A DNA stretch of 64,000 nt from CAYOEV01 sp964403075 (GCA_964403075.1 CAYOEV010000001.1:124001-188000), one strand, 5' to 3'; shown: positions 1-9,119, counted from the stretch's first letter. Made by a program: numbers and translations. The notes: generated by a model not told the origin, from the letters alone.

Positions 1-93
1 ATTACAGATCTCGCCGCAGCCGTGGGTCTCAAAAAGGCACAGGACCTTTACGCCTATCTGCACGAAGACAAAAAAAGGGATCAGCAAAGCTGA
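1..93 (+). CDS. uvrC: C-terminal end of a UvrC-like excinuclease subunit (partial)
   Basis: Thirty codons are open from the window edge to a TGA at 91-93. The peptide contains ITDLAAAVGLKKAQDLYAYL, which has the look of the last helix-hairpin-helix of UvrC: a hydrophobic helix, a VG turn, then an Ala-rich helix ending in Y-x-Y-L, followed by a short charged tail. UvrC makes the incisions on both sides of a lesion in nucleotide excision repair and uses this region to bind DNA. Only the tail is visible, so other HhH proteins ending this way remain possible. The gene converges on gldN, and a hairpin serving the opposite strand overlaps its last codons. Confidence 0.5.
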   Translation: MTDLAAAVGLKKAQDLYAYLHEDKKRDQQS

Positions 94-97
94 TCCC
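70..97 (-). terminator. Rho-independent terminator of the gld operon
   Basis: A perfect 9-bp stem, GGGATCAGC at 77-85 and GCTGATCCC at 89-97, encloses the loop AAA. Read on the minus strand it is followed by a run of seven T (70-76), the layout of an intrinsic terminator for transcripts coming out of gldN. On the plus strand no T run follows, so it should act in one direction. It overlaps the stop codon of the uvrC-like gene. Confidence 0.85.
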
Positions 98-121
98 TCA
101 AACAGACAATGTGTAATTGGC

Positions 122-934
122 TCAATACTCCCAAAGCTCACTTTCTCGCTCCATGAGATCATACTCGTATTGTTGTTGAATGACCACTGCTTTCAACGGA
201 TCATTTCCGATTTCTCTCTCATGTTTCTTTCGTAATGTCACATTCTCATTGTTAGAAACCTTTACGATAGGGGCACGAAACATACGCAACTCAAAGGCAT
301 CACTTAAGTTCATACTCATGGCCTTGTTCTGGTCATTGTACCAAATGGCCCGATCTGCAAAGGTCGTACGGAATAACTCGATGGCCTCTTCATATTTGAA
401 ATATACCTTCTTCTGTCCGTCAAATCGGATATCGTACAAATCTGTGGTAGTTCGCGTCTTCGGAATGGTTGCCCCAAGACTTTGTATGTAATAATAAACC
501 CTGGAACGATTCCGATCAAAAATCATGTCTTCTTGTATCTCAACCACTGAGAAGGCCTCACCCGGTATTTTCACCGCAGAATCGATCTGTACTATGGCCG
601 AAAATGGATCTTCCGGATCCTCCAGTCGGTCAATTTTCTTAAGTACACTTGTTTGTAATTCCCATTCCTCATCTGTCATGGGATTCAAACAGCTATCAGA
701 CCTGTACGCCTTGATCAAACCTTTTTCTACCGCTTCGAAAAGCAAACGAGTAATCTCAGCATTCTTGGAAAAGAAAGGTCTATTCTGCCTTTCCGTCAAA
801 TTCATTCTCCTCCATAAGATCTTTTTGAACATCACATAGTGATCCGGCACTATTGGCTTGTTCAGTATTTCCTGTGCATCTGCACAAAAAATCATCCCGA
901 TCATTAGAAGGATTGCATAACCTGTTTTTTTCAT
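122..934 (-). CDS. gldN: GldN/PorN, type IX secretion and gliding protein
   Basis: This is a periplasmic protein of the type IX secretion system that pairs with the lipoprotein GldK in the outer-membrane-associated ring. The family is recognised from the N-terminal part after the signal peptide (LNKPIVPDHYVMFKKILWRR, then NRPFF) and from its place directly after gldM. The start chosen is the ATG at 934, which gives a clean signal peptide (MKKTGYAILLMIGMIFCADAQ, split here as a 21-residue leader ending DAQ); an in-frame ATG lies three codons upstream at 943. The protein is 270 residues, on the short side for the family. It is the last gene of the operon, 18-27 bp after gldM, and is followed by a strong terminator. 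The family assignment is firm; the start is not. Confidence 0.92.
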   Translation of the reverse strand: MKKTGYAILLMIGMIFCADAQEILNKPIVPDHYVMFKKILWRRMNLTERQNRPFFSKNAEITRLLFEAVEKGLIKAYRSDSCLNPMTDEEWELQTSVLKKIDRLEDPEDPFSAIVQIDSAVKIPGEAFSVVEIQEDMIFDRNRSRVYYYIQSLGATIPKTRTTTDLYDIRFDGQKKVYFKYEEAIELFRTTFADRAIWYNDQNKAMSMNLSDAFELRMFRAPIVKVSNNENVTLRKKHEREIGNDPLKAVVIQQQYEYDLMERESELWEY

Positions 935-961
935 ACCTCCCATTTGTTTGACTAACCTTAA

Positions 962-2623
962 TTAATACAACGGAATGTTCAAATACTGCTCAAACCGCTT
1001 GAAGTTTTCAACTTTACCTTGGAAATTTTTACGCACGAGCCCTCGGATTTCAACTGATAGATAATCCCCTTTTCTCGCCTGCGAAGCTATTCTCGATAAA
1101 TTCACCCGCCCATTGCTGAAAGGCACCTGAGACACAGCAGAACCTGCGCTAACCAGTGAAACCACGCCAGATGTCACGGCGAAATTGGCATCAGCTCCGT
1201 GATCTGCTCGGAAGTCCGCGTCAGCCAATGCATCAATGCGTAAGGCATTTGTTTTCGCAGGCATGCCTTTTTTCAAATCCACGTATTTACCGTTGGCATA
1301 TGGCCGAATAGCCGGTGCAGGAATTTCCTTCACATTGAATTCCTTGGTTCCAATCCGTTGACCACCATTACTGACTGTTAAAACAAATTTCTTGCCCTGT
1401 GTTGGAATGAGGTTTACTTCACCCACACCGCTTCCACTTACCGTACGTCCTCCCGAAGCGGAAAAAGACGGGTTGTAATTACCTGTAAGGCCAGGTACAT
1501 CTACCCGGACTTTATTGGCACAATTTCGATACAAAGAGACCGCAGTCGCCGAACTTATAACTATGGCCGGAGGGACCACAAAATATTCAATATTACTCGT
1601 AAAAGTGGTGTCACCCTTGGCTGATGGAACGGTAATCTCCGCTTTAAAAATCTTCTTTTTTACCCCATTGCCAACACTCTCCCCTCCACTGAGATCAGTT
1701 GTAAAAGACACTTTACCCACACCAGAGGTAGGATCTACCTCTACAGGCTGACCATTTCTGGTCATCCTGGGGGTGACGCCTTTGGCAGAGGCGGCGATAA
1801 ACATGTCTGCCTCGTAAGGGCTCCCTGCTACCACGTATCTTGCAATGGGATTTACTACCGGTTTGATGTCGTCAAAGGTGAAACCCAAACCCGTTTGGTT
1901 TTTAAGGTGTTCCATGACCCTGGATTCGTAATTAAAAATCTGCGCTTCATACTCACTGACCGTAGCCAGTCCTGCATGGGTAGGCGCATTTTCAAACGCC
2001 AATTGCGACCATTTTTTTCCCTTTTGATTGGGTTCATCCTTCCAGAAAGGATCTTCGTTGGCATCTTGCGCAATCGGACCCAAATTACCCAATAATTCGT
2101 CTTTTTGTTCTTGGGGGAATCCCTTGGCGGTAGTTTCTTCTACGATGTCTCTGCAATAAGCAGCATATTTATTAAGAATTTCCTTCATTTTAGCGCCATG
2201 TCCTTCGCCTCCCTCTGCTACTGGCATCATGTATCTGCCAACGCCATCGTAATCAATCTTGCCCTTGATTTCTCTCCAGTTAGGATTGTTTGGGTCTTCA
2301 TACCCCCCAGTTTGCTCGATAAATTCCAATTTGTAATCCTCAAGCTGCTTGAACGTCTCCTCCGTTTTAGCACGAAGTTCCGCCCCTTTTTGCACGAACT
2401 TACGGTCGGCAGGACGCTGGTTTTTCTCTACGGCCGCCTCTATTCCCTTAAGGGTCAATGCATTTCGCTCAGAAGCTTCAGCATTCGCACGCTGTAAACT
2501 GTCGTTGATAAAGATGAATTTTTCAAGAACGGTAGTACTTACATTAAGTGCCAACAATGCCGTTAGCACCAGGTACATCATACCGATCATCTTTTGCCTT
2601 GGCGTTTCTTTTCCTCCTGCCAT
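962..2623 (-). CDS. gldM: GldM/PorM, inner-membrane motor subunit of the type IX secretion system
   Basis: GldM has one N-terminal membrane helix (about residues 12-30, MIGMMYLVLTALLALNVS) and a long periplasmic part. With GldL it forms the proton-driven motor that powers type IX secretion and gliding. The opening MAGGKETPRQKMIGMMYL is typical of the family. The 553-residue length is a little above the roughly 515 residues of the well-studied homologues. The periplasmic part contains long helical stretches (residues about 35-220) followed by beta-rich domains, as in the known dimeric four-domain structure. It lies 30 bp after gldL and 18 bp or more before gldN on the same strand. There is no sign of truncation. 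Confidence 0.97.
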   Translation of the reverse strand: MAGGKETPRQKMIGMMYLVLTALLALNVSTTVLEKFIFINDSLQRANAEASERNALTLKGIEAAVEKNQRPADRKFVQKGAELRAKTEETFKQLEDYKLEFIEQTGGYEDPNNPNWREIKGKIDYDGVGRYMMPVAEGGEGHGAKMKEILNKYAAYCRDIVEETTAKGFPQEQKDELLGNLGPIAQDANEDPFWKDEPNQKGKKWSQLAFENAPTHAGLATVSEYEAQIFNYESRVMEHLKNQTGLGFTFDDIKPVVNPIARYVVAGSPYEADMFIAASAKGVTPRMTRNGQPVEVDPTSGVGKVSFTTDLSGGESVGNGVKKKIFKAEITVPSAKGDTTFTSNIEYFVVPPAIVISSATAVSLYRNCANKVRVDVPGLTGNYNPSFSASGGRTVSGSGVGEVNLIPTQGKKFVLTVSNGGQRIGTKEFNVKEIPAPAIRPYANGKYVDLKKGMPAKTNALRIDALADADFRADHGADANFAVTSGVVSLVSAGSAVSQVPFSNGRVNLSRIASQARKGDYLSVEIRGLVRKNFQGKVENFKRFEQYLNIPLY

Positions 2624-2653
2624 TTATCTAGGTTTTGTTTATTTCTTTTATGA

Positions 2654-3475
2654 TTAAACGTTACTGCTCGCACCGCCTCTCATGGCAGTCAACATATTAC
2701 CATAAACCTTGTTCAGCGAGGCGATGTTGGAAGTCAGCTTGTTCAACTCACCCTGGAAGGCGGTTGTTTCTTTACCAGCCTCTGCCATGCTTTCCAACGC
2801 TCCGCTCAGGTTCGAATAAAACTTATTCAGGGCCTTGGTATGGCTTTGCGCATCTTTCAATTCCATTTCGTAAACTGAATTCAGCATGCCCAAACTTTTG
2901 GTAACGTTTTGCACCTGTGTATGATATTCCTTCGCATCCTTGGATGCATCTGCCATACCCCCCATGGCTTGCATCGTGGTGGCATAGCTCTTGTTCATAT
3001 CTTGTAGCGATTTGGAAGCAGATTTTACGTTGCTGGCATATTCATTGGTGGCCACTGCAGCCTCACTTAAATCAGACATTTTTTTGGCTGAATCAGCCAT
3101 TTTCTTCATGCCGTCTCCAAGACTTCTGATGAGATCAGGACCCAAATTGGCTTTGGTAAGCATGTCATCCAATTGCGCGGAGGCACCTGAAGAACTCCCC
3201 GTGACAGGGCCGATTGTTGCGGCAGGACCGTCAAAGTCATCACTCAATTGAGGATAAACCTTTGCCCAATCTGGTTCCTTATGCTTGGGTTCAAATGCAC
3301 TCAGGAAGAAAATTATCGCCTCTGTGGTCAGGCCAACACCGAGCATCAAGCTTGCTCCGGGCATGTGCAAAATTTTAAACATCGCTCCAACAATTACAAT
3401 TGCCGCACCTATACCGTAGATCTTCGGCATGATGTTGGAGTACAATAGATTTACAAATCCACCTTTACTGCTCAT
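2654..3475 (-). CDS. gldL: GldL/PorL, inner-membrane motor subunit of the type IX secretion system
   Basis: GldL has two membrane helices near the N-terminus (about residues 18-36 and 42-60) and a long cytoplasmic helical tail, forming the proton-conducting part of the GldLM motor. The family signature is clear: IVIVGAMFKILHMPGASLML followed by LTTEAIIFF. The acidic residue in helix two (E52) and the lysine in helix one (K34) match the conserved charged membrane residues linked to proton flow in this family. The tail (residues about 100-270) is rich in Ala, Lys, Ser and Met in a heptad-like pattern that suggests coiled coils. It sits between gldK (33 bp upstream) and gldM (30 bp downstream). 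Confidence 0.97.
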   Translation of the reverse strand: MSSKGGFVNLLYSNIMPKIYGIGAAIVIVGAMFKILHMPGASLMLGVGLTTEAIIFFLSAFEPKHKEPDWAKVYPQLSDDFDGPAATIGPVTGSSSGASAQLDDMLTKANLGPDLIRSLGDGMKKMADSAKKMSDLSEAAVATNEYASNVKSASKSLQDMNKSYATTMQAMGGMADASKDAKEYHTQVQNVTKSLGMLNSVYEMELKDAQSHTKALNKFYSNLSGALESMAEAGKETTAFQGELNKLTSNIASLNKVYGNMLTAMRGGASSNV

Positions 3476-3508
3476 TTTAAATTAGGTTAGTCGTTATATT
3501 TTTTATTT

Positions 3509-4552
3509 TTAAAATTCATATCCAGAGGATCGACCAAGATACGTCATCGCACATCGGAATCCAATACCCGCATTCGTTGTACTCTTGAGGTCGTAAGTTC
3601 GCGTTCCCGTCTCCAGATAATATGCCACATCCTTCCAGGACCCACCACGTACCACTTTCCAGTCAATGTCCTCATCAAAGTAGGTAGGGTTGAGGTCCCA
3701 AACCAAAGGCATAGCCGCTGGGTTGTAAGCATCTTCACACCATTCAGCCACATTTCCACTCATGTCATAGAGACCGAAATCATTGGAGAAAAAAGTGGCG
3801 ACCGGTGCCGTGTAGGCGAAACCGTCATCAAAATAATTTCCCCTGCCCGGTTTGAAGTTGGCTAGCAAACAGCCTTTCGTGTTTCTGATGTAAGGATTAC
3901 CCCAGGGATATTTGGCCATGTCTCGACCTCCCCGTGCCGCGTATTCCCATTCTGCCTCTGAAGGCAGTCGGAAACTAGGCATGTCTGCCAATCCCTGCGA
4001 TTGTCGGTACGTATTTAAATGTCTTGTTCTCCAGTTAGCAAATATTCGTGCAGCTTCCCAACTAACACCTACCACTGGAAAATCATCAAATGCCGGATGT
4101 GACCAATAATACTCCACCATGGGATCACCCATATGATGCGTAAAATCTCTGGTCCAAACCAGCGTATCCGGCTTCAAATCTTCAACAGAAAAGCCCGGAG
4201 GTGCTTGGAAAGGCTCCGCCACCTGGCTGATACCCATCAATTCATCGACAAACTGACGATACTCATTGTTGGTGATTTCGGTTTCGTCCATGTAGAACCC
4301 CCCGATGGTCACCTGCTTGTTGAAATTAATTTGTGAATTTGCTACATCCTCATCTGCCTGACCCATGTGAAAAGTCCCAGGAGGGATGGACACCATTCCG
4401 TAAGGACGCGTCTGTTCGAAAACGGGACGTTCAGGAGAACCTAACAATTCTCCCCTGTCACCCTGACTGCTGGTGAATAATCCACAACCCGTGAGTGCGG
4501 ACACCAAACCCAGCATCATCCATGTAGATAACTTCTTACTATAATTATTCAT
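3509..4552 (-). CDS. gldK: GldK/PorK, outer-membrane ring lipoprotein of the type IX secretion system
   Basis: GldK is a lipoprotein that forms, with GldN, the ring under the outer membrane in the type IX secretion system. A lipobox (ALTGC, acylated Cys at residue 23) is present. The body carries the fold of formylglycine-generating enzymes, seen in FRLPSEAEWEYAARGG, FGLYDMSGNVAEWCEDAY, VVRGGSW and GIGFRCA. No Cys occurs in the stretch after RGGSW where active members of that enzyme family keep their catalytic cysteines, so a structural role is expected, as is known for GldK. It is the first gene of the gldKLMN run, and a candidate promoter lies about 115 bp upstream. Confidence 0.96.
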   Translation of the reverse strand: MNNYSKKLSTWMMLGLVSALTGCGLFTSSQGDRGELLGSPERPVFEQTRPYGMVSIPPGTFHMGQADEDVANSQINFNKQVTIGGFYMDETEITNNEYRQFVDELMGISQVAEPFQAPPGFSVEDLKPDTLVWTRDFTHHMGDPMVEYYWSHPAFDDFPVVGVSWEAARIFANWRTRHLNTYRQSQGLADMPSFRLPSEAEWEYAARGGRDMAKYPWGNPYIRNTKGCLLANFKPGRGNYFDDGFAYTAPVATFFSNDFGLYDMSGNVAEWCEDAYNPAAMPLVWDLNPTYFDEDIDWKVVRGGSWKDVAYYLETGTRTYDLKSTTNAGIGFRCAMTYLGRSSGYEF

Positions 4553-4667
4553 AACACCTTGATTGTACCTGCAAGTATGTGAATTAAACAGACAATTTCA
4601 AGAAATATTGTGATATAAGTGGGTTAAATATAATGGCTAATTGCCTGAAACGGCAAATTTTAGTATT

Positions 4668-4698
4668 CAAAAATAGGCGTTGCGCGTTTTACCTACAA
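4668..4698 (-). promoter_or_regulatory. Candidate promoter of gldKLMN
   Basis: On the minus strand TTG (4698-4696), 20 bases and TATTTTTG (4675-4668) fit the Bacteroidota promoter form of a -33 TTG/TTTG and a -7 TAnnTTTG box. Transcription would start near 4663 and give a leader of about 110 nt before gldK. The box lies in the 163-bp gap between porP and gldK, so gldKLMN could be transcribed separately from porP. This is pattern matching only. Confidence 0.45.
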
Positions 4699-4715
4699 TG
4701 TTTTAGTATAAACGC

Positions 4716-5690
4716 TTAGAAGCTAAATCTAGGCGTTTTAACTGCTTTCTTTCCGCCAATTAAGAATCCGGGTAAATCGTAACGAAGAAAAACTTCGTGA
4801 GAGGAGGGTTGTTTAGCGTCTTGATCCTGAACCACATAATCGAATGAATAACCCAACTTGAGTCGATTGTTCTCCAAAAAGCTGTAACCCAACAACAAAA
4901 TGGCCGATTCGCCGCGTCTGTAAGATGCCCCTGCCCACATCTTATCTCGGAGCGTAAATATGGCATTGACATCGGCTGTAAAGGTTTTTTGGTCTGTGCG
5001 CACCAACACCGATGAAGTCAGGGACAGCTCCCTGTTCAATGGTATCCGCTGACCTGCGTGCAAATAAATATTGGTTGGCAACTCATTGGCAAAAGCAGCT
5101 GTCTCCGTTTCCAAACCAAAGTTAATATTGGGATTGAGGATGTGGCTGACGCCTATCCCAAGAAAAAACTCTTTTCGGTTTTGAAAAAATATCCCTGCCG
5201 CCAGGTCAGGTACCGTTTGACTTTCCCGACCACTGACAGGTACGAGCGGGTCCTGAACTTCCGTACGTAATTGAGAAAAATCAAGCGTTCTGGAAATCAA
5301 AGACGGCATAACTCCCAATGAAAATGTGCCAAACCTGAATTCTTTGGTGATCGCCACCCCCAATTGCATTGTCAAATACTGATCTGGACCAAGCACATCG
5401 TAAATCACGTTGGCGCCTAAAGCAGCTATTGACCCTGTCGTGGGCACCATTATACTAACCAACTGAGTGCTTGGTGGCGTACTCACATCACCGAAGCTCG
5501 CCTGATATCCAACCCATTGACTGCGATGGGTAAAAGAAACACTGGCATCCTGAATCACCCCCATATACCCTGGATTGTATTGCACAGGGTTGAACATGTA
5601 ATGACTGAAAAAAGGTGTGTTTTGAGCAGTTACCTCACCCGACACAAGCACAAGAATGAAAACTATCCCCCTAATCATCTTTCGATTCAT
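4716..5690 (-). CDS. porP: PorP/SprF-family type IX secretion membrane protein
   Basis: This is an outer-membrane beta-barrel protein of the PorP/SprF family. The family mark comes right after the signal peptide: QNTPFFSHYMFNPVQYNPGYMG, where the FNP and NPGYAG-type motifs are typical. The start is placed at the ATG at 5690, because it yields a good signal peptide (MNRKMIRGIVFILVLVSGEVTAQ, cleaved after TAQ); a longer reading frame would run into hemD. The mature part is about 300 residues of alternating beta strands. Its position directly before gldK matches the porPKLMN order of Porphyromonas, so this is probably the PorP of the core machine and not one of the many SprF paralogs. It follows hemD by 34 bp. 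Confidence 0.92.
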   Translation of the reverse strand: MNRKMIRGIVFILVLVSGEVTAQNTPFFSHYMFNPVQYNPGYMGVIQDASVSFTHRSQWVGYQASFGDVSTPPSTQLVSIMVPTTGSIAALGANVIYDVLGPDQYLTMQLGVAITKEFRFGTFSLGVMPSLISRTLDFSQLRTEVQDPLVPVSGRESQTVPDLAAGIFFQNRKEFFLGIGVSHILNPNINFGLETETAAFANELPTNIYLHAGQRIPLNRELSLTSSVLVRTDQKTFTADVNAIFTLRDKMWAGASYRRGESAILLLGYSFLENNRLKLGYSFDYVVQDQDAKQPSSHEVFLRYDLPGFLIGGKKAVKTPRFSF

Positions 5691-5724
5691 ACGAAAAAGT
5701 TTATCCTCCAGTCCACAATAGCCC

Positions 5725-6510
5725 TTATAATTTGTTGGCTTTTTTGATGTAATACTCCAACGCACCCGTCATGGAAGGAGCGTTGGGTAAGGGTGCGTGG
5801 ATATCTATAATCAGTCCTGCTTCTTTGGCCGCCTTTGCTGTAGTGGGTCCAAATACGGCTATTCTGGTTTTATTCTGCACGAAATCAGGAAAATTGGCAA
5901 ACAAAGATTCAATACCCGATGGACTGTAAAAAGCAATCACATCGTATTTTATGTCTGACAGGTCCGATAAATCACTGGTGATAGTCCGATAAATCACCGC
6001 TTCGTTGTAATCGTAACCATTCTCCTCCAGGAAACTCGGAATGTCATCCTTACGCATATTGGAGCAGGGAAACAGGTATTTTTCACCCTTGTACTTTTTA
6101 ATCACTTCTATCAGATCCTGAGCAGTTCGCAGTCCCGTAAATATTTTTCGCTTTCGAATAACGATGTATTTCTGCAGGTAGTTGGCAGTTTGCTCTGAAA
6201 TGCAGAAGTATTTCATATCCGATGGGATTTCCACTTTATTTTCCGCTGCCAAACGGAAAAAATGATCCACCGCGTTTCTACTCGTCAAAATGATTCCTGT
6301 GTGATCCAGAATATTAATTTTCTGTTTCCTGAATTCCTTGGCATCGATTGGATCAATCTCAATAAAGGACCGGAAATCAATTTTTAAATTGTACTTTTCC
6401 GCTAAATCAAAATAAGGAGACTTTGTGTCGCCTGGTTTGGGTTGGGAAACTAATATGCTCTCCACACGATTCAAACGTTCTTTTTCTAACACCAAAAATT
6501 CCTCTGCCAT
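5725..6510 (-). CDS. hemD: Uroporphyrinogen-III synthase
   Basis: HemD closes the linear tetrapyrrole hydroxymethylbilane into uroporphyrinogen III, the branch point to heme, siroheme and cobalamin. The sequence has the two-lobed, weakly conserved HEM4 pattern: an N-terminal lobe beginning VESILVSQPKP, the segment GIILTSRNAVDHFF in the first half, and YDVIAFYSPSGIESLF then RIAVFGPTTAKAAKEAG in the second, the latter being the most typical region. At 261 residues the length is normal. It follows a DUF4271 membrane protein by 18 bp, a pairing common in Bacteroidota, and precedes porP. The heme link is strengthened by hemW just beyond the next two genes on the opposite strand. Confidence 0.93.
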   Translation of the reverse strand: MAEEFLVLEKERLNRVESILVSQPKPGDTKSPYFDLAEKYNLKIDFRSFIEIDPIDAKEFRKQKINILDHTGIILTSRNAVDHFFRLAAENKVEIPSDMKYFCISEQTANYLQKYIVIRKRKIFTGLRTAQDLIEVIKKYKGEKYLFPCSNMRKDDIPSFLEENGYDYNEAVIYRTITSDLSDLSDIKYDVIAFYSPSGIESLFANFPDFVQNKTRIAVFGPTTAKAAKEAGLIIDIHAPLPNAPSMTGALEYYIKKANKL

Positions 6511-6528
6511 CCCAAAAAATATTTAATC

Positions 6529-7548
6529 CTAATTGTATAAAATCCAGTAGATTATATAAACTACTGGTAAGATTTCGGTGGTGCAAAGGTAAGCAAAAAG
6601 GTGAAGTTTAAGGAGTCTGCTTTTAAACATAACTTTCAAAACGCGCCTCAATAAATAACCAGCATACACCGTAAAAAGCATCCACTTGACAGATTCCTTG
6701 CTCAAAAAATCACCATCCAATACCAAAAAATCGAATAAACAGAAGAACATAAGCACCAGACCGACTGCAAGACTCAGCTGTGTCAAACCATTGAATTGAT
6801 CATCTCTTAATTCCTTCAAACCAAACAGCAGAGCTCCCATTTGTTGAACAAGTCTTACCATCAAAAAAAATAGCAGCAGTGCCCCAAATGCCGACAACCA
6901 ACTGACCAATGAAAAGTGTGCGACGTATACATAAGTCCAGTCAAAAGAAGCAAACAGCGCCACAAATAGAACAGTGAAGGTTTTATTCTCTGCCAATAAC
7001 TGACTTTGATAGTAGGTGGTACCCGTGCGTGTAAAAAATTGCAGCAAGGGGGCTGGTGAGAGCTCACGGTACATCAGTATAAGTACCCCAAGAACCAGGA
7101 AACTCACCATCCACCATGCGCCACGATCAAAGCTCCGAATGCTCAACCTCGACTGTAACAATTGACGCTCCGGTATCAATTGAAGCAGGCGCAGACTCAC
7201 ACCATCCAGATTTTCATCTGTCGAAAGACTCAGCAATACTGTTGATTGTCTGCCTTCGCAAAAATCATTAGCGGGCAGCTGCACACATTTACCCGCCTGC
7301 TTGTGCGTTAGGTAACGACCATTTACCCAGACGTCATAGCCGGAGACTCCGCAAATCTCAAGGAAACCCACTTTCGGACACTCATACGAAACCGAAGCTG
7401 CCGTAAGTTTATCGAGGTGAACGGCGGGCAGCGCCTCGTTATCTGATAAAACCACCAGGCGATACTCCAGCCTTTCTACAACCAGGGTGTCCTGAGAAAA
7501 CCCCGATGAATAAATCACTAAGAAAAGGGAAATTAGTAATCGTCTCAA
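6529..7548 (-). CDS. DUF4271 family membrane protein
   Basis: An N-terminal signal peptide (ending GFSQ, residue 19) is followed by a roughly 120-residue exported domain and then about six or seven hydrophobic helices in the C-terminal half (from WMVSFLVLGVLILMY onward), ending YIIYWILYN. This architecture and its place directly before hemD match the Bacteroidota family DUF4271, whose function is not known. The start codon appears to be TTG at 7548, overlapping the stop of the upstream outer membrane protein gene as TTGA; no in-frame ATG lies near. The overlap suggests translational coupling with that gene. Whether it takes part in heme synthesis or in envelope biogenesis cannot be decided here. 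Confidence 0.8.
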   Translation of the reverse strand: MRRLLISLFLVIYSSGFSQDTLVVERLEYRLVVLSDNEALPAVHLDKLTAASVSYECPKVGFLEICGVSGYDVWVNGRYLTHKQAGKCVQLPANDFCEGRQSTVLLSLSTDENLDGVSLRLLQLIPERQLLQSRLSIRSFDRGAWWMVSFLVLGVLILMYRELSPAPLLQFFTRTGTTYYQSQLLAENKTFTVLFVALFASFDWTYVYVAHFSLVSWLSAFGALLLFFLMVRLVQQMGALLFGLKELRDDQFNGLTQLSLAVGLVLMFFCLFDFLVLDGDFLSKESVKWMLFTVYAGYLLRRVLKVMFKSRLLKLHLFAYLCTTEILPVVYIIYWILYN

Positions 7549-9119
7549 AATCTTGCAGTATATCCAAAATGTGCTTTCAGATTGTTGAAATCAAAAGGCT
7601 GCTGAGTGGATCGCCCCCCAGCAAGCACAAAATTAAACAGTCCTGCCTGAGTTTCAAGTTGTAATCCCAAACCCAACCCGTTGGGGTAGTCCTGCGTGGG
7701 TGCTTGTAACCAGCCCTGATCGTAAAGCAAGAAAAAATAAGAACGAGGTTCAAAATACCAGCGCCACTCTAACTGCTGTATCAGGTAAAATGACGTGTAA
7801 AAAAACTGCTCGTTAAATCCTCGGATAGACCGAATGCCTCCAGGCCTGAATAATTCATTCCTTAGCGAATTGGCTTGCGACAAAAAGGCACCATGCCAAT
7901 TACCAAAAAGTGCCATGGTCTTCCCAATGGTACGCAAGGTAGTCGCGGCCAACAGTACCCGAACGCTGCTTGCCTCAAAAGTGATGGTGTCATAGTAGCT
8001 TTCCGGCAACCTTTCATTCCGAAAGATGTCTCTATCTCCAAAAGCCAAACTCATCGAGGCCTTAAAATCCGTCGCCAGAAGGTTGAGATCGGCTGCCCGA
8101 TTCCAATTCAGGCCAAATCCGTACAGCTTACGATCGAATTCCTGCCAACTGTTTCTTATGATTTCCAGGCTGTCCGTGGTCAACACCTCTTGGTTGTTGG
8201 TTTCATAAAATCCTTCCAGACCCAACAAAGATGAAAGGTACACCTCTGCCCCTAAGTGGCTAGACTGTGCAAAGAAACTGGAATCCTGCCGAACCAACCC
8301 AAATGCAAGCCGTAATCCCAGCGCAGATCCCAGCAAAAAAGGATGTGCATAATTGAAGTCCAATCGTTGCGACGCATTGGCGTATCTCTGCCAGTGCAAT
8401 TCCATCGATTTACCAGAACGAAACAGATTGTCCAGTTCCAAATCTATATTCCCTGTAACCAGCGAACCTCCGCCGGCCTGTTGATTGGGAAGTACACCTA
8501 AAATACCTTCGAACCTATTGTTACGGATGTGGGCCAAATCTAGGTAATATAAAGCTCGTCCACTTTCAAAAAATACCTGAGGCTCACTTTGCAATCTGAG
8601 AAATGACAATCTCTTGATGCGCAAGTTTATCCTTTCGAAATCATCAGTCCGGTAGGCAGAGCCGGATGGCATCTCAAGCACCTTGCGCAGATAATTTGAT
8701 TTTACAGGTATCGACGCATCAAACACGAGAGAATCGCTGACAATGTAGGGCCCAGGTGTGATGTTCGGAGAGTAAATCAGCCGCTGGTTTTCCAATATAA
8801 GGCTGTCTCTGGCCACTCGGGCAAAAGGATATCCAGCATTATTTAATTCTGCCAAAGTGCGATAGATGTCTTTTTTTCCTTGGCTATTCCGCCAATTGTA
8901 GATGCTGCCGCGATGCACATATATTGAAAGAGCAGCTACCGAATCTACGCCTGCAAACAAATGGCCCTTGGCCCGCCAGGATTCAATCAACAGGCCCGCC
9001 TCTTCCATGCTCAGGGAATCTTGCTGTGGATCACCGTCTATAATCAGCTGTCTGTCCTGAGCTTTGCCCGACAAATACATCATCCAGAGCAGTACGGGAA
9101 TGAACCTAAGAGGAACCAT
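7545..9119 (-). CDS. Omp85/BamA-TamA family outer membrane protein
   Basis: This predicted outer-membrane protein has a signal peptide (MVPLRFIPVLLWMMYLSGKAQ read as residues 1-21), an N-terminal periplasmic part with at least one POTRA-like segment (about residues 130-180, with FERINLRIKRLSFLRL), and a C-terminal barrel ending in Phe as barrels usually do. The segment GGIRSIRGFNEQFF carries the RGF/RGY motif of the Omp85 superfamily. At 524 residues it is short for BamA, closer to TamA-like or accessory members. The start at 9119 is chosen for the signal peptide; the reading frame extends upstream into hemW. The gene is divergent from hemW across 30 bp. Confidence 0.75.
   Translation of the reverse strand: MVPLRFIPVLLWMMYLSGKAQDRQLIIDGDPQQDSLSMEEAGLLIESWRAKGHLFAGVDSVAALSIYVHRGSIYNWRNSQGKKDIYRTLAELNNAGYPFARVARDSLILENQRLIYSPNITPGPYIVSDSLVFDASIPVKSNYLRKVLEMPSGSAYRTDDFERINLRIKRLSFLRLQSEPQVFFESGRALYYLDLAHIRNNRFEGILGVLPNQQAGGGSLVTGNIDLELDNLFRSGKSMELHWQRYANASQRLDFNYAHPFLLGSALGLRLAFGLVRQDSSFFAQSSHLGAEVYLSSLLGLEGFYETNNQEVLTTDSLEIIRNSWQEFDRKLYGFGLNWNRAADLNLLATDFKASMSLAFGDRDIFRNERLPESYYDTITFEASSVRVLLAATTLRTIGKTMALFGNWHGAFLSQANSLRNELFRPGGIRSIRGFNEQFFYTSFYLIQQLEWRWYFEPRSYFFLLYDQGWLQAPTQDYPNGLGLGLQLETQAGLFNFVLAGGRSTQQPFDFNNLKAHFGYTARF

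Noticed and set aside
4639..4658. Short hairpin TTGCC-GGCAA between porP and gldK
   Set aside because: Only about five pairs and on the wrong side of gldK to terminate porP convincingly; too weak to call a terminator.
4710..4739. Imperfect stem at the porP stop (AAACGCTTAGA with TCTAGGCGTTT)
   Set aside because: Has one mismatch and no T run after it on the minus strand, so a terminator is not supported.
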